Source: Novacetimonas hansenii JCM 7643 (GTDB taxonomy: Bacteria > Pseudomonadota > Alphaproteobacteria > Acetobacterales > Acetobacteraceae). Taken from it: DNA of 54,201 nt. The stretch covers positions 1 to 54,201 of the forward strand of contig NZ_BANE01000124.1 in NCBI RefSeq assembly GCF_000964405.1, written 5' to 3'. Shown piece by piece: positions 33,941-41,650 of the stretch. Position numbers and translations under genes: made by a program. Numbering within the stretch: the stretch's first letter is position 1; the number at the start of each line of letters is the position of its first letter. The notes beneath the pieces are model-generated. The model saw only the letters and a list, made by a program, of their open reading frames with translations, was not told where the DNA came from and ran no database searches.

Positions 33941-34437
33941 TCCCTACGTCGCAAAATTGGTCCGGATATCTATTTTTCGTATAATCTGCTTACTAAATAA
34001 AGATCGTTAATGAAGAAAGCTACTGGCGATGTTTGTACTATGCCTCCAGATAAAGCTGTGTAGTAGATAAACCTTATCGTTTTCTGGTCTTGTGACGCAA
34101 TTGACTATCAGGATTTATGTAACAGGCCGCTTTCTATATTTTCTCACCGTCAGCCGAATTTCTGCCCTGAATTGCCTGTCTGCTCAGTGATACAGGAGCA
34201 GACAGGCAGTAGTCGCCCTCAAGGCAGACATCGAAGTGGTGATGGTGGTTGCCCGAGAGACGACATTGTTAGGCTAACCGTGATAGACCGCGTTTGGGAC
34301 AAAACTGCCGATTGCCATTGCTGCTGAGAAAGACCGGCGGCGCTGAAACTGTCCATTCTTGAAGTGGCGAAAAAGGGGGCTTATCTTGCCGCATTAAGGA
34401 GGCACCATTGTGACGGCCCCGCCCGATGAGGAGCATA
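33941..34437. other. Intergenic region with promoter zone and repeat R5
   Basis: Next to 33940 the sequence is AT-rich and must carry the promoter of the long minus-strand gene. The middle carries the hairpin and CGACATT parts of the composite repeat (34173-34320). The last 100 bases lead into the small plus-strand gene, with GAGGAG as its ribosome site. No gene seen. Confidence 0.5.
34173..34320 (+). repeat. Composite intergenic repeat copy R5 (hairpin plus CGACATT part)
   Basis: TGCCTGTCTGCTC (34173-34185) pairs perfectly with GAGCAGACAGGCA (34196-34208); the loop AGTGATACAG matches that of R1 read on the other strand except for two bases, and AGTCGCC follows in both. About 30 bases further, 34241-34318 aligns with R4. 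So the hairpin and CGACATT modules seen separately elsewhere are joined here. Confidence 0.7.
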
Positions 34438-34716
34438 ATGACTAAATATTACATTGTGGCCGCCAAGCCTGGCGGCAAGACTGCGCTCAAGAACGAATTC
34501 AAGACGTACAGATGGGCTCTGAAGGACGAGAAGTGGCAGTGGCTCCAGGCGTGGCGGTCGACCGACAATATCGCTGACCTGATTCGGAAAGGAAATGATG
34601 TCGTCACGGGTAAGTTCATTGGTGACAAGATGGACGAAGGCGATGCCGTCGAGGTCGAGATTCGGATCAAGCACAATGGCGTAAAGTACAAGCTGAGCGA
34701 TATGCCGGATAAGTAA
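34438..34716 (+). CDS. Small DUF3892-like protein
   Basis: A 92-residue protein (MTKYYIVAAKPGGK...) with alternating strands and a central helix, and a pattern NIADLIRKGNDVVTGKFIG followed by a short strand and KYKLSDMPD, which resembles DUF3892-type proteins of unknown function. I chose the ATG at 34438 because GAGGAG lies eight bases upstream; an in-frame ATG at 34426 has no ribosome site. A GC-rich hairpin follows at 34738-34766. The resemblance is moderate and the function is unknown. Confidence 0.55.
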   Translation: MTKYYIVAAKPGGKTALKNEFKTYRWALKDEKWQWLQAWRSTDNIADLIRKGNDVVTGKFIGDKMDEGDAVEVEIRIKHNGVKYKLSDMPDK

Positions 34717-35048
34717 AAGAAAGGCCTTCCCCTGACGGCCAGCCGCACCCCTTCTGCGGGGCTGGCAGCCCAGCAACGCGCTGGGTGAGAGGCAGGAACG
34801 CCGGTCCCGGGAAGAGAAAAGTCGGTCCATCGCTGAAACCTTCCCCGCGCGCCCTTCGACGCCAGCGTCATCGCGTTGACCCTGCCCCGAACGTGCCCTC
34901 AGTTTTACGTTAGGGTCTGTAGGTAGTGATCTGCTTCCAAACGTTGAGGCGCCGGATGGTGCTCAGTGAGTATCTAGGTTGCAAGGTTGTGTGGGATTAT
35001 TGACCGCGGGTGGGTATCACGACCGCGTTGATTGATTGGGAGATATAG
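34717..35048. other. Intergenic region with GC-rich hairpins
   Basis: GCCAGCC...GGGGCTGGC at 34738-34766 (with CCCC/GGGG in the stem) forms a probable terminator for the small gene before it, and CCCAGC-N5-GCTGGG at 34769-34785 a second hairpin. The rest must hold the promoter of the gene at 35049; GACCGCG occurs twice (35004 and 35020 region). No gene recognised. Confidence 0.45.
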
Positions 35049-35852
35049 TTGGCTGCCGCCTCACGTTCATTCGACGAACTTGTCTTAATGTTTCCAAACC
35101 TCGGCCCTTGCGGCGCCAAGCCGGAGGCGGTGGCCGACATGAGCAGGACAACCGCATGCTACCAATTCCTTGACGACGCTTACAGCGACAACGCGATGAT
35201 CGAGACGCTCAAGTGCTGGAGCGTCAACAACACCGCGATGATGGAGATGGCCGAGGGCAGACTGACCACGACCGACGCCGCGATTCGCCAGGAGGCTATT
35301 GAGAAGCGGCTCGACCGAATAAAGGCCTACGGAACGATCAGAGCCGATGTGGTCACCCACGTGGAGAGTTCGGTGGATGCACAGCTGTTGGCTTTGGACG
35401 AGATGGCATCAGCTGGACAATGCTTCGACGAGATTTCCAAGATTCACCGCGGGGCGGCCATGGCTACGAGTCTGTTCGATGCCAACTTCAAGGTTGGTGC
35501 AACAGTGCGCTGGCAGCATTTGACGGCATGCACGCTAAATCCTGAAGCCGCCGCAATCCATTTCGCATGGAAGCAACGCAACAACCTTTTGGCCACGATG
35601 GCGGCCAAGGATGTGACCAGCTTTTTACTCAACATTCATCTCGACGCTCCGGCGCCTCTCGTCTGGACGGGAGCGGTTCCTGGCAAAGACGAGGACACAA
35701 CCTATAGGTGGCAGGCCGAGGTCGTCACGCCGCCTGGATTCAAGTTCGAGGTCACGTCAGTCAAGACGTTGAGCGCCGCCGGTGTGCCCGACCGACTGGT
35801 AATGGTCGAGGCCAAGTATCCGGCCAGCGGAAGCCCCATGCCCTCACCTTGA
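35049..35852 (+). CDS. Probable ADP-ribosyltransferase-fold protein (ART exoenzyme-like)
   Basis: A 267-residue protein whose C-terminal half follows the layout of ADP-ribosyltransferase exoenzyme domains. Motif 1 is KIHRGAA with Arg134. Motif 2 is VRWQHLTACTLNPEAA (157-167 region), where the STS of the family is TACT. A phosphate/loop region NNLLATMAAK follows. Motif 3 is YRWQAEVVTPPGFKFEV with Gln222-x-Glu224, the QxE form. These three together give the R-S/T-QxE arrangement. The N-terminal 110 residues are helical. It begins with TTG, supported by GGGAG upstream. If active it would transfer ADP-ribose from NAD+ to a protein or nucleic acid. No immunity or antitoxin gene is evident; the DUF3892-like gene upstream is the only near neighbour on this strand. 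The assignment is by motif only. Confidence 0.55.
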   Translation: MAAASRSFDELVLMFPNLGPCGAKPEAVADMSRTTACYQFLDDAYSDNAMIETLKCWSVNNTAMMEMAEGRLTTTDAAIRQEAIEKRLDRIKAYGTIRADVVTHVESSVDAQLLALDEMASAGQCFDEISKIHRGAAMATSLFDANFKVGATVRWQHLTACTLNPEAAAIHFAWKQRNNLLATMAAKDVTSFLLNIHLDAPAPLVWTGAVPGKDEDTTYRWQAEVVTPPGFKFEVTSVKTLSAAGVPDRLVMVEAKYPASGSPMPSP

Positions 35853-36080
35853 TCCCTTCGACGAGCTCGCCGGGCACGATCCCCGAGCCCAGCAGCAGGT
35901 CGAGGAGGAATATGTCGCGCGGCGCCTCCTCGAGGGTCGCTCCGCAGGGTCTCGGGGCCCATGCCGTGCTTCACGACATCGGCGCGGCTGACGTGGTATA
36001 TGTCCGCGACGTCGGCACTTCCCCCGACGCTGGTCAGCACTGGCGATATGTTGTCGAGCGTCGCGCCGCATTTGCTCGGT
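35853..36080 (-). other. GC-rich stretch, possible gene remnant
   Basis: On the minus strand, downstream of the nuclease gene, one frame reads DNISPVLTSVGGSADVADIY and then, after a shift of frame, TLEEAPRDIFLLDLLLGSGI, both protein-like. No start, stop and frame fit together, so this may be a decayed gene or a frameshifted one. I cannot name a family. Confidence 0.25.
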
Positions 36081-37058
36081 TTACCTCACCGGCGGCAGAC
36101 CGACGTGTGTCAGCACGCTGTTCAACATGTCGATGCATTCATCGCGCGCCCGTTCCAACTCGCCTGCGAAACGCGTGTCGGTGAAGTCCAGGAAGCCCTG
36201 CACCCGCCGTATTCGCTGATCCTTGAGTCCCTGTTCGATCTGCGTTCGCAGGTGTCGGAGAGCCTTGTCGACAAGCTGGATGCCGCCGCGAACATGGGTG
36301 TCGTCTATGTCGCGCCAGCCGCCGATCGACTTGCGGATCGGATGCCGGCTTTCGCGGTCGAGCAGCTCGCCCGTCCGAACCGCTCGCTGCGTGTCAGAGA
36401 GCGCTTGGAGGAATTCCTCAGGGCTCTCGCAGTGGAGCGGCACCTCGAAGGCAGGCCGCCCGAAGGCCATGGCGATCGTCGTGAGGATCACCTCGTCGAG
36501 GTCCTTTGCCCCACGGACCTTGATGACTTCCTCATAATACCAGCGCTGGAGTTCGGGAAAGGCGTTGAGGTAGCCAATGATGTCGTCCCAGGACCACACC
36601 ATCACGCGGCAGTTCCGTCTGCCATTCACCCATTCTTCGTTGAGTTCATTCACCCAATTTTGCACCACGGTGTCGCGGCGCGCCGTCGTGGCGAGGATCC
36701 AGATCGATAGCTTGGACTTGAAGTTGAGCGACTTGGCGGCTTCGTCCCGTAGCAGCTTCCGGCTGACAGGTCCGCCCGGGTATGGGCTGCCGTGCTCGTC
36801 CAAGTCGGCGAGCCGCTTGCATTGGACGCCGATCAATCCATAGCGCTTCGAGCGACCGAACACGTCCACACCGTCCTGCGCCTGGCCCGGCCTGCCGAAC
36901 GGCTGCGCGTCGGGAATGCCGTAGACTTCGCCCAGCAATCCGTTCGCGAGATCCTCGAACTGTTGCCAGTAGAGCGGCGGCTGGAAGAATTGATTCACTG
37001 TCGGCAACTGCACCCCCAAAATCGACGGCTTAGCCGGCGAACCGGCGGGACGAGTCAT
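36081..37058 (-). CDS. PD-(D/E)xK (Mrr/Cap4-like) nuclease-domain protein
   Basis: A 325-residue protein. The N-terminal domain carries a restriction-endonuclease fold active site: Glu35 in YWQQFEDLANGLL, Asp65 in GQAQDGVDVFG, and Gln79-x-Lys81 in GVQCKRL. This GQxQxGVDV...IGxQCKR pattern is typical of nucleases found in anti-phage systems such as Avs-type and related STAND proteins. Residues 110-180 (LSIWILATTARRD, VMVWSWDDIIGYL) complete that domain. The C-terminal half is helical and without a clear ATPase or helicase motif. It stands alone and convergent with the ART-like gene, so its partner, if any, is unknown. It could be a free-standing restriction or defence nuclease. Confidence 0.75.
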   Translation of the reverse strand: MTRPAGSPAKPSILGVQLPTVNQFFQPPLYWQQFEDLANGLLGEVYGIPDAQPFGRPGQAQDGVDVFGRSKRYGLIGVQCKRLADLDEHGSPYPGGPVSRKLLRDEAAKSLNFKSKLSIWILATTARRDTVVQNWVNELNEEWVNGRRNCRVMVWSWDDIIGYLNAFPELQRWYYEEVIKVRGAKDLDEVILTTIAMAFGRPAFEVPLHCESPEEFLQALSDTQRAVRTGELLDRESRHPIRKSIGGWRDIDDTHVRGGIQLVDKALRHLRTQIEQGLKDQRIRRVQGFLDFTDTRFAGELERARDECIDMLNSVLTHVGLPPVR

Positions 37059-37615
37059 ATCAGCTCGTCTGGCGCAACGATATGTCGCTGATCATGGCCC
37101 GGGCCTCGGGCGTAGTCACACCGTTACTCTAGAGCGAAAGTGTGAAATCGAAAGGGGATTGTCCGGCGCGTCGAACGGAACGAAAGGGCGGCAGCTTTCC
37201 GATGCTACCGAGAAAGAGCGGACAGCAGATAATAGGGCAAGTTGCTGCAGGCAGCTTCGCATTGGGCGAACGGCAAGTTGTGTCAGAGGGTGCCGTTCAA
37301 ACACTGACCACCGAACAACTGGCTTTGGTCGGTAGCTGTCATGAACGTGAACACTGCGAATGGCGGCTTTCGGTCATCCCTTTCGGATAACCGACATTCC
37401 GCTCCCCCCCCATTGCTGCCGTCCCGCGGCCTTCCAAGGCTTGCTGTTGTAGCGCTTGCAACGACACGCTTTAGTTATAGATGCCTCATGTCACGCGCAG
37501 GCAGAACACGCGCAGTGTGAGAGCAGTTAACTGACTTTCGCTCTCAAATTCGTGCAAAAGCGATATAGATTTGTAACGCTGTATTTCTGGAACCGGACCC
37601 TGCTAACCTCTGATA
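37059..37615. other. Intergenic region before lysR
   Basis: This 557-base gap separates the divergent nuclease gene and lysR. It holds repeat copy R6 (37332-37411). The last 100 bases should contain the lysR promoter; TTGTAACGCTGTATTT lies about 45 bases upstream of its ATG but I cannot place a clear -35/-10 pair. The short open frame at 37142-37390 has no family resemblance. Confidence 0.45.
37332..37411 (+). repeat. Composite intergenic repeat copy R6
   Basis: The segment from CATGAACGTGAACACTGCGA through GGCGGCTTTCGG and ACCGACATTC to a run of eight C aligns without gaps with the reverse complement of 8801-8878 (53 of 70 bases by hand count). It is the reference copy for the CCGACATT-C-run part of the family. 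Confidence 0.7.
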
Positions 37616-38581
37616 ATGACGATAGAAACCCGGCACCTGCGCTATGCAATCGCGGCCCTTGAGCAAGGGAGCATCAGAAAAGCCGCCCTGAAACTTGGCG
37701 TGCGGCAGATGACGGTTGTCAGGCATATTGAGGCGCTTGAGAACCATGTCGGCTATTCCCTGTTTACAAGGAGGCGAGACGGCGTTCACCCCACAGACGA
37801 TGGCACCACTTTCATGCAGGCCGCACGACGTATCCTACAGGACATGGAGAGTCTGACTGCCCATGCGCGCTCCAACCGCCATAAGAGAGGTGAGCGCATT
37901 GCTATTGGATTTTATACCTCAGTTTCGACCGGCAATCTGCGCGCCACCCTGACTGAATTCCGCAGTCGTTACCCGGACCTCCAGTGGCGGCTGGTCGGTG
38001 GTACCCGCCGTGAGCTTCTTGCGGCCGTTGAACGGGGTCATCTTGACATTGCCATCGTGACGGCTGGCGAATTGAACTGGCCGGAAGGGTCTCTTCCGCT
38101 GTGGCCAGAGCGATGCATTGCCGTCTTACCCGCGAAACACCCTCTTGCTGGCGAAGCGGTGCTCGAATGGATGATGCTGAAAAAGGAGCGGTTTCTGGTC
38201 AGCAGTCTGGATCCAGGTCAGGAACTGACACGGATCATTCGCGCATGTCTGGGCCGCGGCAGTCATCATCCCACCCTGATCGAGCATGATATCCCGTTGG
38301 CGTCTCTGCGGCCTTTTGTCAGTGAGGACCGAGGGATCATGATCGATTGTGAAAGCAGCACAGGCGAGACGTTGCCGGGGATCGTCTACCGGGAGCTACG
38401 CTTCGAAAACGCACCGAGCGAGTTGCGCTTCGCTGCCTGCTGGTTGCGAAGCAATCCAAGCCGCCCCCTCGCCTCCTTCCTCTCCCTGCTCAGAGAGCGT
38501 TACCCGGACCTGATCCCGCCGACTTCGTCCGAGCCACCCGTGAATGGCGCTGTTTCTGGAACGCCCGATCCGTCTCCATGA
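37616..38581 (+). CDS. LysR-family transcriptional regulator
   Basis: A 321-residue LysR regulator. The N-terminal winged helix-turn-helix is LRYAIAALEQGSIRKAALKLGVRQMTVVRHIEALENHVGYSLF (residues 8-50), followed by the linker helix and a periplasmic-binding-like effector domain starting at about residue 90 (ERIAIGFYTSVSTGNLRATL). It is convergent with the trb operon, and its 3' end overlaps the DUF2274 gene by 92 bases (38490-38581). LysR genes at this place beside trb clusters are common in acetic acid bacteria and relatives, so it may control transfer, but no target or ligand is shown by the sequence. Confidence 0.88.
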   Translation: MTIETRHLRYAIAALEQGSIRKAALKLGVRQMTVVRHIEALENHVGYSLFTRRRDGVHPTDDGTTFMQAARRILQDMESLTAHARSNRHKRGERIAIGFYTSVSTGNLRATLTEFRSRYPDLQWRLVGGTRRELLAAVERGHLDIAIVTAGELNWPEGSLPLWPERCIAVLPAKHPLAGEAVLEWMMLKKERFLVSSLDPGQELTRIIRACLGRGSHHPTLIEHDIPLASLRPFVSEDRGIMIDCESSTGETLPGIVYRELRFENAPSELRFAACWLRSNPSRPLASFLSLLRERYPDLIPPTSSEPPVNGAVSGTPDPSP

Positions 38582-38762
38582 AACGTCCAACCATAAGCGG
38601 CACCAGTCTGGCCGCGTCAGTTACGGTGTCTGCAGGCTCGCCGGCAGTGCCCGAGACCAGTTCGACATAGAGCAGCAGATCCCGATGGATTTCCGCCGTC
38701 AATTCGATCGTCAGCTTCACGGGCCGACTGTCGGGGATGGCACTGATACGGAGTTTGGTCAT
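38490..38762 (-). CDS. DUF2274 protein, last gene of the trb operon
   Basis: A 90-residue protein. The core KLRISAIPDSRPVKLTIELTAEIHRDLLLYVE is the DUF2274 pattern, with a ribbon-helix-helix-like PVKLTIELT start, and PLMVGRFMETDRAF in the second half. Such genes follow trbI in many conjugative elements; the role is unknown, possibly regulatory. It overlaps the trbI stop by four bases. The last 20 or so residues exceed the usual length and run antisense into lysR by 92 bases. Confidence 0.8.
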   Translation of the reverse strand: MTKLRISAIPDSRPVKLTIELTAEIHRDLLLYVELVSGTAGEPADTVTDAARLVPLMVGRFMETDRAFQKQRHSRVARTKSAGSGPGNAL

Positions 38763-39967
38763 GGGGATGCTCCTTCCTGCTGATGCCAGGGTTTGAGGAC
38801 AAGATCGCGATTGACGATCAGGGTGAACGGAAGCCCGGGCCGGTCAGTCAGCGTGGGCTGCACGTCCATGCTGCGGTCGATCAGACGGTTCCCCACCATG
38901 GAAAATCCGTTGCTGGCCCCGCTGCGGATCGCCTGAAACAGGTTGTTCTCGCCCCATGATGTGCCGGCTTCGGAACCGACGCTAAGCAGGGTCGTGACCA
39001 GAGCGGCCTTGAAGAGTTGGCCCCAGTGCTGGTCCACCAGATCCTTCAGGCCGGTCTGGCCGATCGCATCCGCGCCAGGCATCCTGTCGAACACGATGCT
39101 TTCACCATCGGGCCGGATAAGTCGGGTCCAGATGACCTGCGTGCGCTGCTGACCGAACGAGATGCTGCTGTTGTAGCTCCCGAACAGCGTGCTGCCCTGG
39201 GGAACCAGAAGATAACGGCCGGTCGGACTGTCATAGACATTCTGCGTCACATGCCCAATGAGCTGGCCCGGCAGGTCGGAACTGACTTTGGTGTTCAGCG
39301 CGCCCGCAATCACTGTCCCAGCCTGAATCACGTAGGGCGAAGCCGGTGGCGTCAGACGATCGGGGCTGACCGTGACACGGTCGGGCTCTCCCGCCAGAAA
39401 GGCACGGTTGGCAGCCTGACGGTCATTCGCGCCAGATTGTGCAGCTGTGACGTTACCCCCGGTTGCCGGTGCAGCGATGGGGAGTTCATTGTCCTGTCGC
39501 CCGCCATCACGTGTCTGCACGAACAGCTTGCTGGCTATGGCAGCCGCGACTTCCTGTTCGGCGCGATGGTCGCCCATGCCGGAGACAGGACCAGCGCGTC
39601 CTTCCTGCTGCGCTTTCAGGATCGGTTTGCCCAGATCACCAGGCAAGGGCGGTCCCAGCTTCGGCACGCCGGTATAATCCTTCGGCAAGGCATCCAGCCC
39701 GTCGGCCGAGGGACGCGCATCAGACTCCTGAACGACTGACGGTGCCCCCTGACGACCGGAATTCTGGAGCGCATAACCGAGCGCCAGACCTATTCCGATC
39801 ATCGCGGTGCCGGCCAGCGCCCAGATGACGTAGCGCGACAGCCGGACGACCTTTGGCCATTCCGCCCGCAGACGGAGGTCTGGCGTAGATGGCGGAACCG
39901 CCGGGCGCCCGCTTTCCATTCCCCCTTCGCGCCCTGCGTCGCGGCCCGCATCCTCCTCGCCCGTCAT
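38759..39967 (-). CDS. trbI: TrbI/VirB10-type conjugal transfer protein
   Basis: A 402-residue bitopic protein of the type IV secretion core complex. A short cytoplasmic N-terminus is followed by a membrane segment (VIWALAGTAMIGIGLALGYAL, about residue 48), a proline- and glutamine-rich periplasmic linker and the TrbI/VirB10 beta-barrel domain (AGTVIAGALNTKVSSDLPGQ, YLLVPQGSTLFGSYNS, DLVDQHWGQLFKAALVTTLL). VirB10 spans inner and outer membranes and senses energy from the ATPases. It overlaps trbG by four bases upstream and the DUF2274 gene downstream. Confidence 0.94.
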   Translation of the reverse strand: MTGEEDAGRDAGREGGMESGRPAVPPSTPDLRLRAEWPKVVRLSRYVIWALAGTAMIGIGLALGYALQNSGRQGAPSVVQESDARPSADGLDALPKDYTGVPKLGPPLPGDLGKPILKAQQEGRAGPVSGMGDHRAEQEVAAAIASKLFVQTRDGGRQDNELPIAAPATGGNVTAAQSGANDRQAANRAFLAGEPDRVTVSPDRLTPPASPYVIQAGTVIAGALNTKVSSDLPGQLIGHVTQNVYDSPTGRYLLVPQGSTLFGSYNSSISFGQQRTQVIWTRLIRPDGESIVFDRMPGADAIGQTGLKDLVDQHWGQLFKAALVTTLLSVGSEAGTSWGENNLFQAIRSGASNGFSMVGNRLIDRSMDVQPTLTDRPGLPFTLIVNRDLVLKPWHQQEGASP

Positions 39968-40965
39968 GAGCGCCGTCCATCGGTACGGACAATCCGCACG
40001 CGCTGTTCAGACTGTTTGTCGCCCAGCCGCAGTTCAGCGGCAGCAAACAGCCGATCCACGATCATCCAGTTCTGCCGGACGCGATAATTGACCAGTTCCG
40101 GTCCGCCATCGGCCCCCAGCACGAACAACGGCGGCAGTTCTCCCTGCCCTATTCCCGATGGGAAGGCGATATAGACCTTATGCCCATCATCGAAGGCCCG
40201 GCTGGGCAGCCAGGGCGGTGTTCCGCCTTTGACCGGCTGGACGGCATAGCGGAAATTCAGGCTATCAAGATTGAGCCCCGTTTCAATGGGCGCTTCGTCC
40301 TCTGCCGCGTTGTCTTGCCGACGCAGGGCGATCAGATCGTCCTCAGGATAATCCCACGATACCGACGCCATGTAGGTCGCGGGTGTGGAACGCAGTTCCG
40401 CCAGATAGGTCCGCCGATCCGTGTTAACGATCAGATTGGTGGTAAGGTCCGGTCGGGTTGGTTTGACCAAAATATGGATACGTTTGCTCGCCCCTGCCCC
40501 GCTCTCGGTATCGCCGATGATCCAGCGCACGGTATCCCCCGCTGCCACCGGCCCCGTGCCGACCAGTTTTTCGCCCTGCTGGAGCATGATGTCGGTGATT
40601 TCACCCGGCGCGGTGTAGACCTGATAGAGCGCGCCCGGACTGTAGGGATAAACCTGCACCGCATTAATAAACCCTGCCCGCGTAGGCTGAATGCGCGCGG
40701 CCAGATTGGCCTGCGTCACACGCGCGGTTGGGTCGGCGACTTCGGAGGCCGGATGGACCGCTCGTCGTGACGGCAGCGGCTTCAGTTGGCCCGGCAAGGG
40801 AAGCGGTTTCGGGACTTCAACCACCTGAACCGGCTTCGGCGGATCCAGCAGACGTGTAGCCTGCACGGCATCATCATAGCGGATAACGGGTGGATGATAC
40901 TGCTGCGCGCATCCAGCCAGAGGCATGATCATTAGTGGCAGAAAACGAAGAGCACGACGAATCAT
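39964..40965 (-). CDS. trbG: TrbG/VirB9-type conjugal transfer lipoprotein
   Basis: A 333-residue outer-membrane core-complex protein. The N-terminus is a lipoprotein signal (RRALRFLPLMIMPLAGC, lipobox Leu-Ala-Gly-Cys). Residues about 100-330 form the VirB9/TrbG/CagX domain: AVQVYPYSPGALYQVYTAPG, ILVKPTRPDLTTNLIVNTDR, SWDYPEDD and VKGGTPPWLPSRAFDDGHKVYI with GELPPLFVLG near the end. It partners TrbI (VirB10). Stop and start codons overlap by four bases with both neighbours. Confidence 0.94.
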   Translation of the reverse strand: MIRRALRFLPLMIMPLAGCAQQYHPPVIRYDDAVQATRLLDPPKPVQVVEVPKPLPLPGQLKPLPSRRAVHPASEVADPTARVTQANLAARIQPTRAGFINAVQVYPYSPGALYQVYTAPGEITDIMLQQGEKLVGTGPVAAGDTVRWIIGDTESGAGASKRIHILVKPTRPDLTTNLIVNTDRRTYLAELRSTPATYMASVSWDYPEDDLIALRRQDNAAEDEAPIETGLNLDSLNFRYAVQPVKGGTPPWLPSRAFDDGHKVYIAFPSGIGQGELPPLFVLGADGGPELVNYRVRQNWMIVDRLFAAAELRLGDKQSEQRVRIVRTDGRRS

Positions 40966-41645
40966 TGGCCCAGTTCCTTCGACCAGTTGATGGCGGAGAC
41001 GTAAATCCCCAGAGGATTTTTTCGGAGGTGGTCGGCGTCACGCGGCGTGTTGAGCCTGATCACAACAATGGCGGTCCATCGCTCTGTGCCAACGAAAGCC
41101 CCATCGCGATAATGCCGCTCGACCCATGCAATCCTGAAACTCGTGGGCGACGCACGGATGACCGATGAGACATCCAACTCAACCTGCTCACGCCCGACCC
41201 GGGCAAAAGGGTCATTCAGGCGCGCATAGTCATTCAGTGCGACGGCACCTGACGTTGTGGTGAAATCATACCCACGCAGCCAGTTCTGCCGCACCACCAC
41301 GGGATCGGAGGACAGACTGCGGATATCCTCGATGAAGCGGGCCAGATACCAGGCAATCTGTGAATCGGTGGGCCTGTAGGACGCTGTTGCAGGGGCGACG
41401 ACCTGCGCCTCGCCCAGATGATCGACCTGCACGACCCACGGCGTGACTGTGCCGCGCGCGGACTGCCAGACCAGTCCCGCGCCAAGTCCGACGGACAGGA
41501 ACAGCGACCCGAACGCCATCAGTCGCCAGTTCCGCGCCTGGACGCGGGCGGACCCAATGCGCTCGTCCCATATCTGCGCCGCTTTTTGATAAGATGTGAC
41601 CGGCTCGGGTGTTGCCCCGTAGCGCGTGGTGGAGCGACGGAACAT
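40962..41645 (-). CDS. trbF: TrbF/VirB8-type conjugal transfer protein
   Basis: A 227-residue inner-membrane protein with one membrane segment (LMAFGSLFLSVGLGAGLVW, about residues 43-61) and a periplasmic VirB8-like domain (PWVVQVDHLGEAQVV, ARFIEDIRSLSSDPVVVRQNWLRGYDF, FRIAWVERHYRDG). VirB8-type proteins nucleate assembly of the secretion channel. It begins five bases after trbL and overlaps trbG by four bases. Confidence 0.93.
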   Translation of the reverse strand: MFRRSTTRYGATPEPVTSYQKAAQIWDERIGSARVQARNWRLMAFGSLFLSVGLGAGLVWQSARGTVTPWVVQVDHLGEAQVVAPATASYRPTDSQIAWYLARFIEDIRSLSSDPVVVRQNWLRGYDFTTTSGAVALNDYARLNDPFARVGREQVELDVSSVIRASPTSFRIAWVERHYRDGAFVGTERWTAIVVIRLNTPRDADHLRKNPLGIYVSAINWSKELGQ

Positions 41646-41650
41646 CGTCC

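Noticed and set aside
34381-34871. Two overlapping minus-strand frames of 140-149 codons
   Set aside because: They are antisense to the small DUF3892-like gene and its terminator hairpin, and lack any domain pattern.
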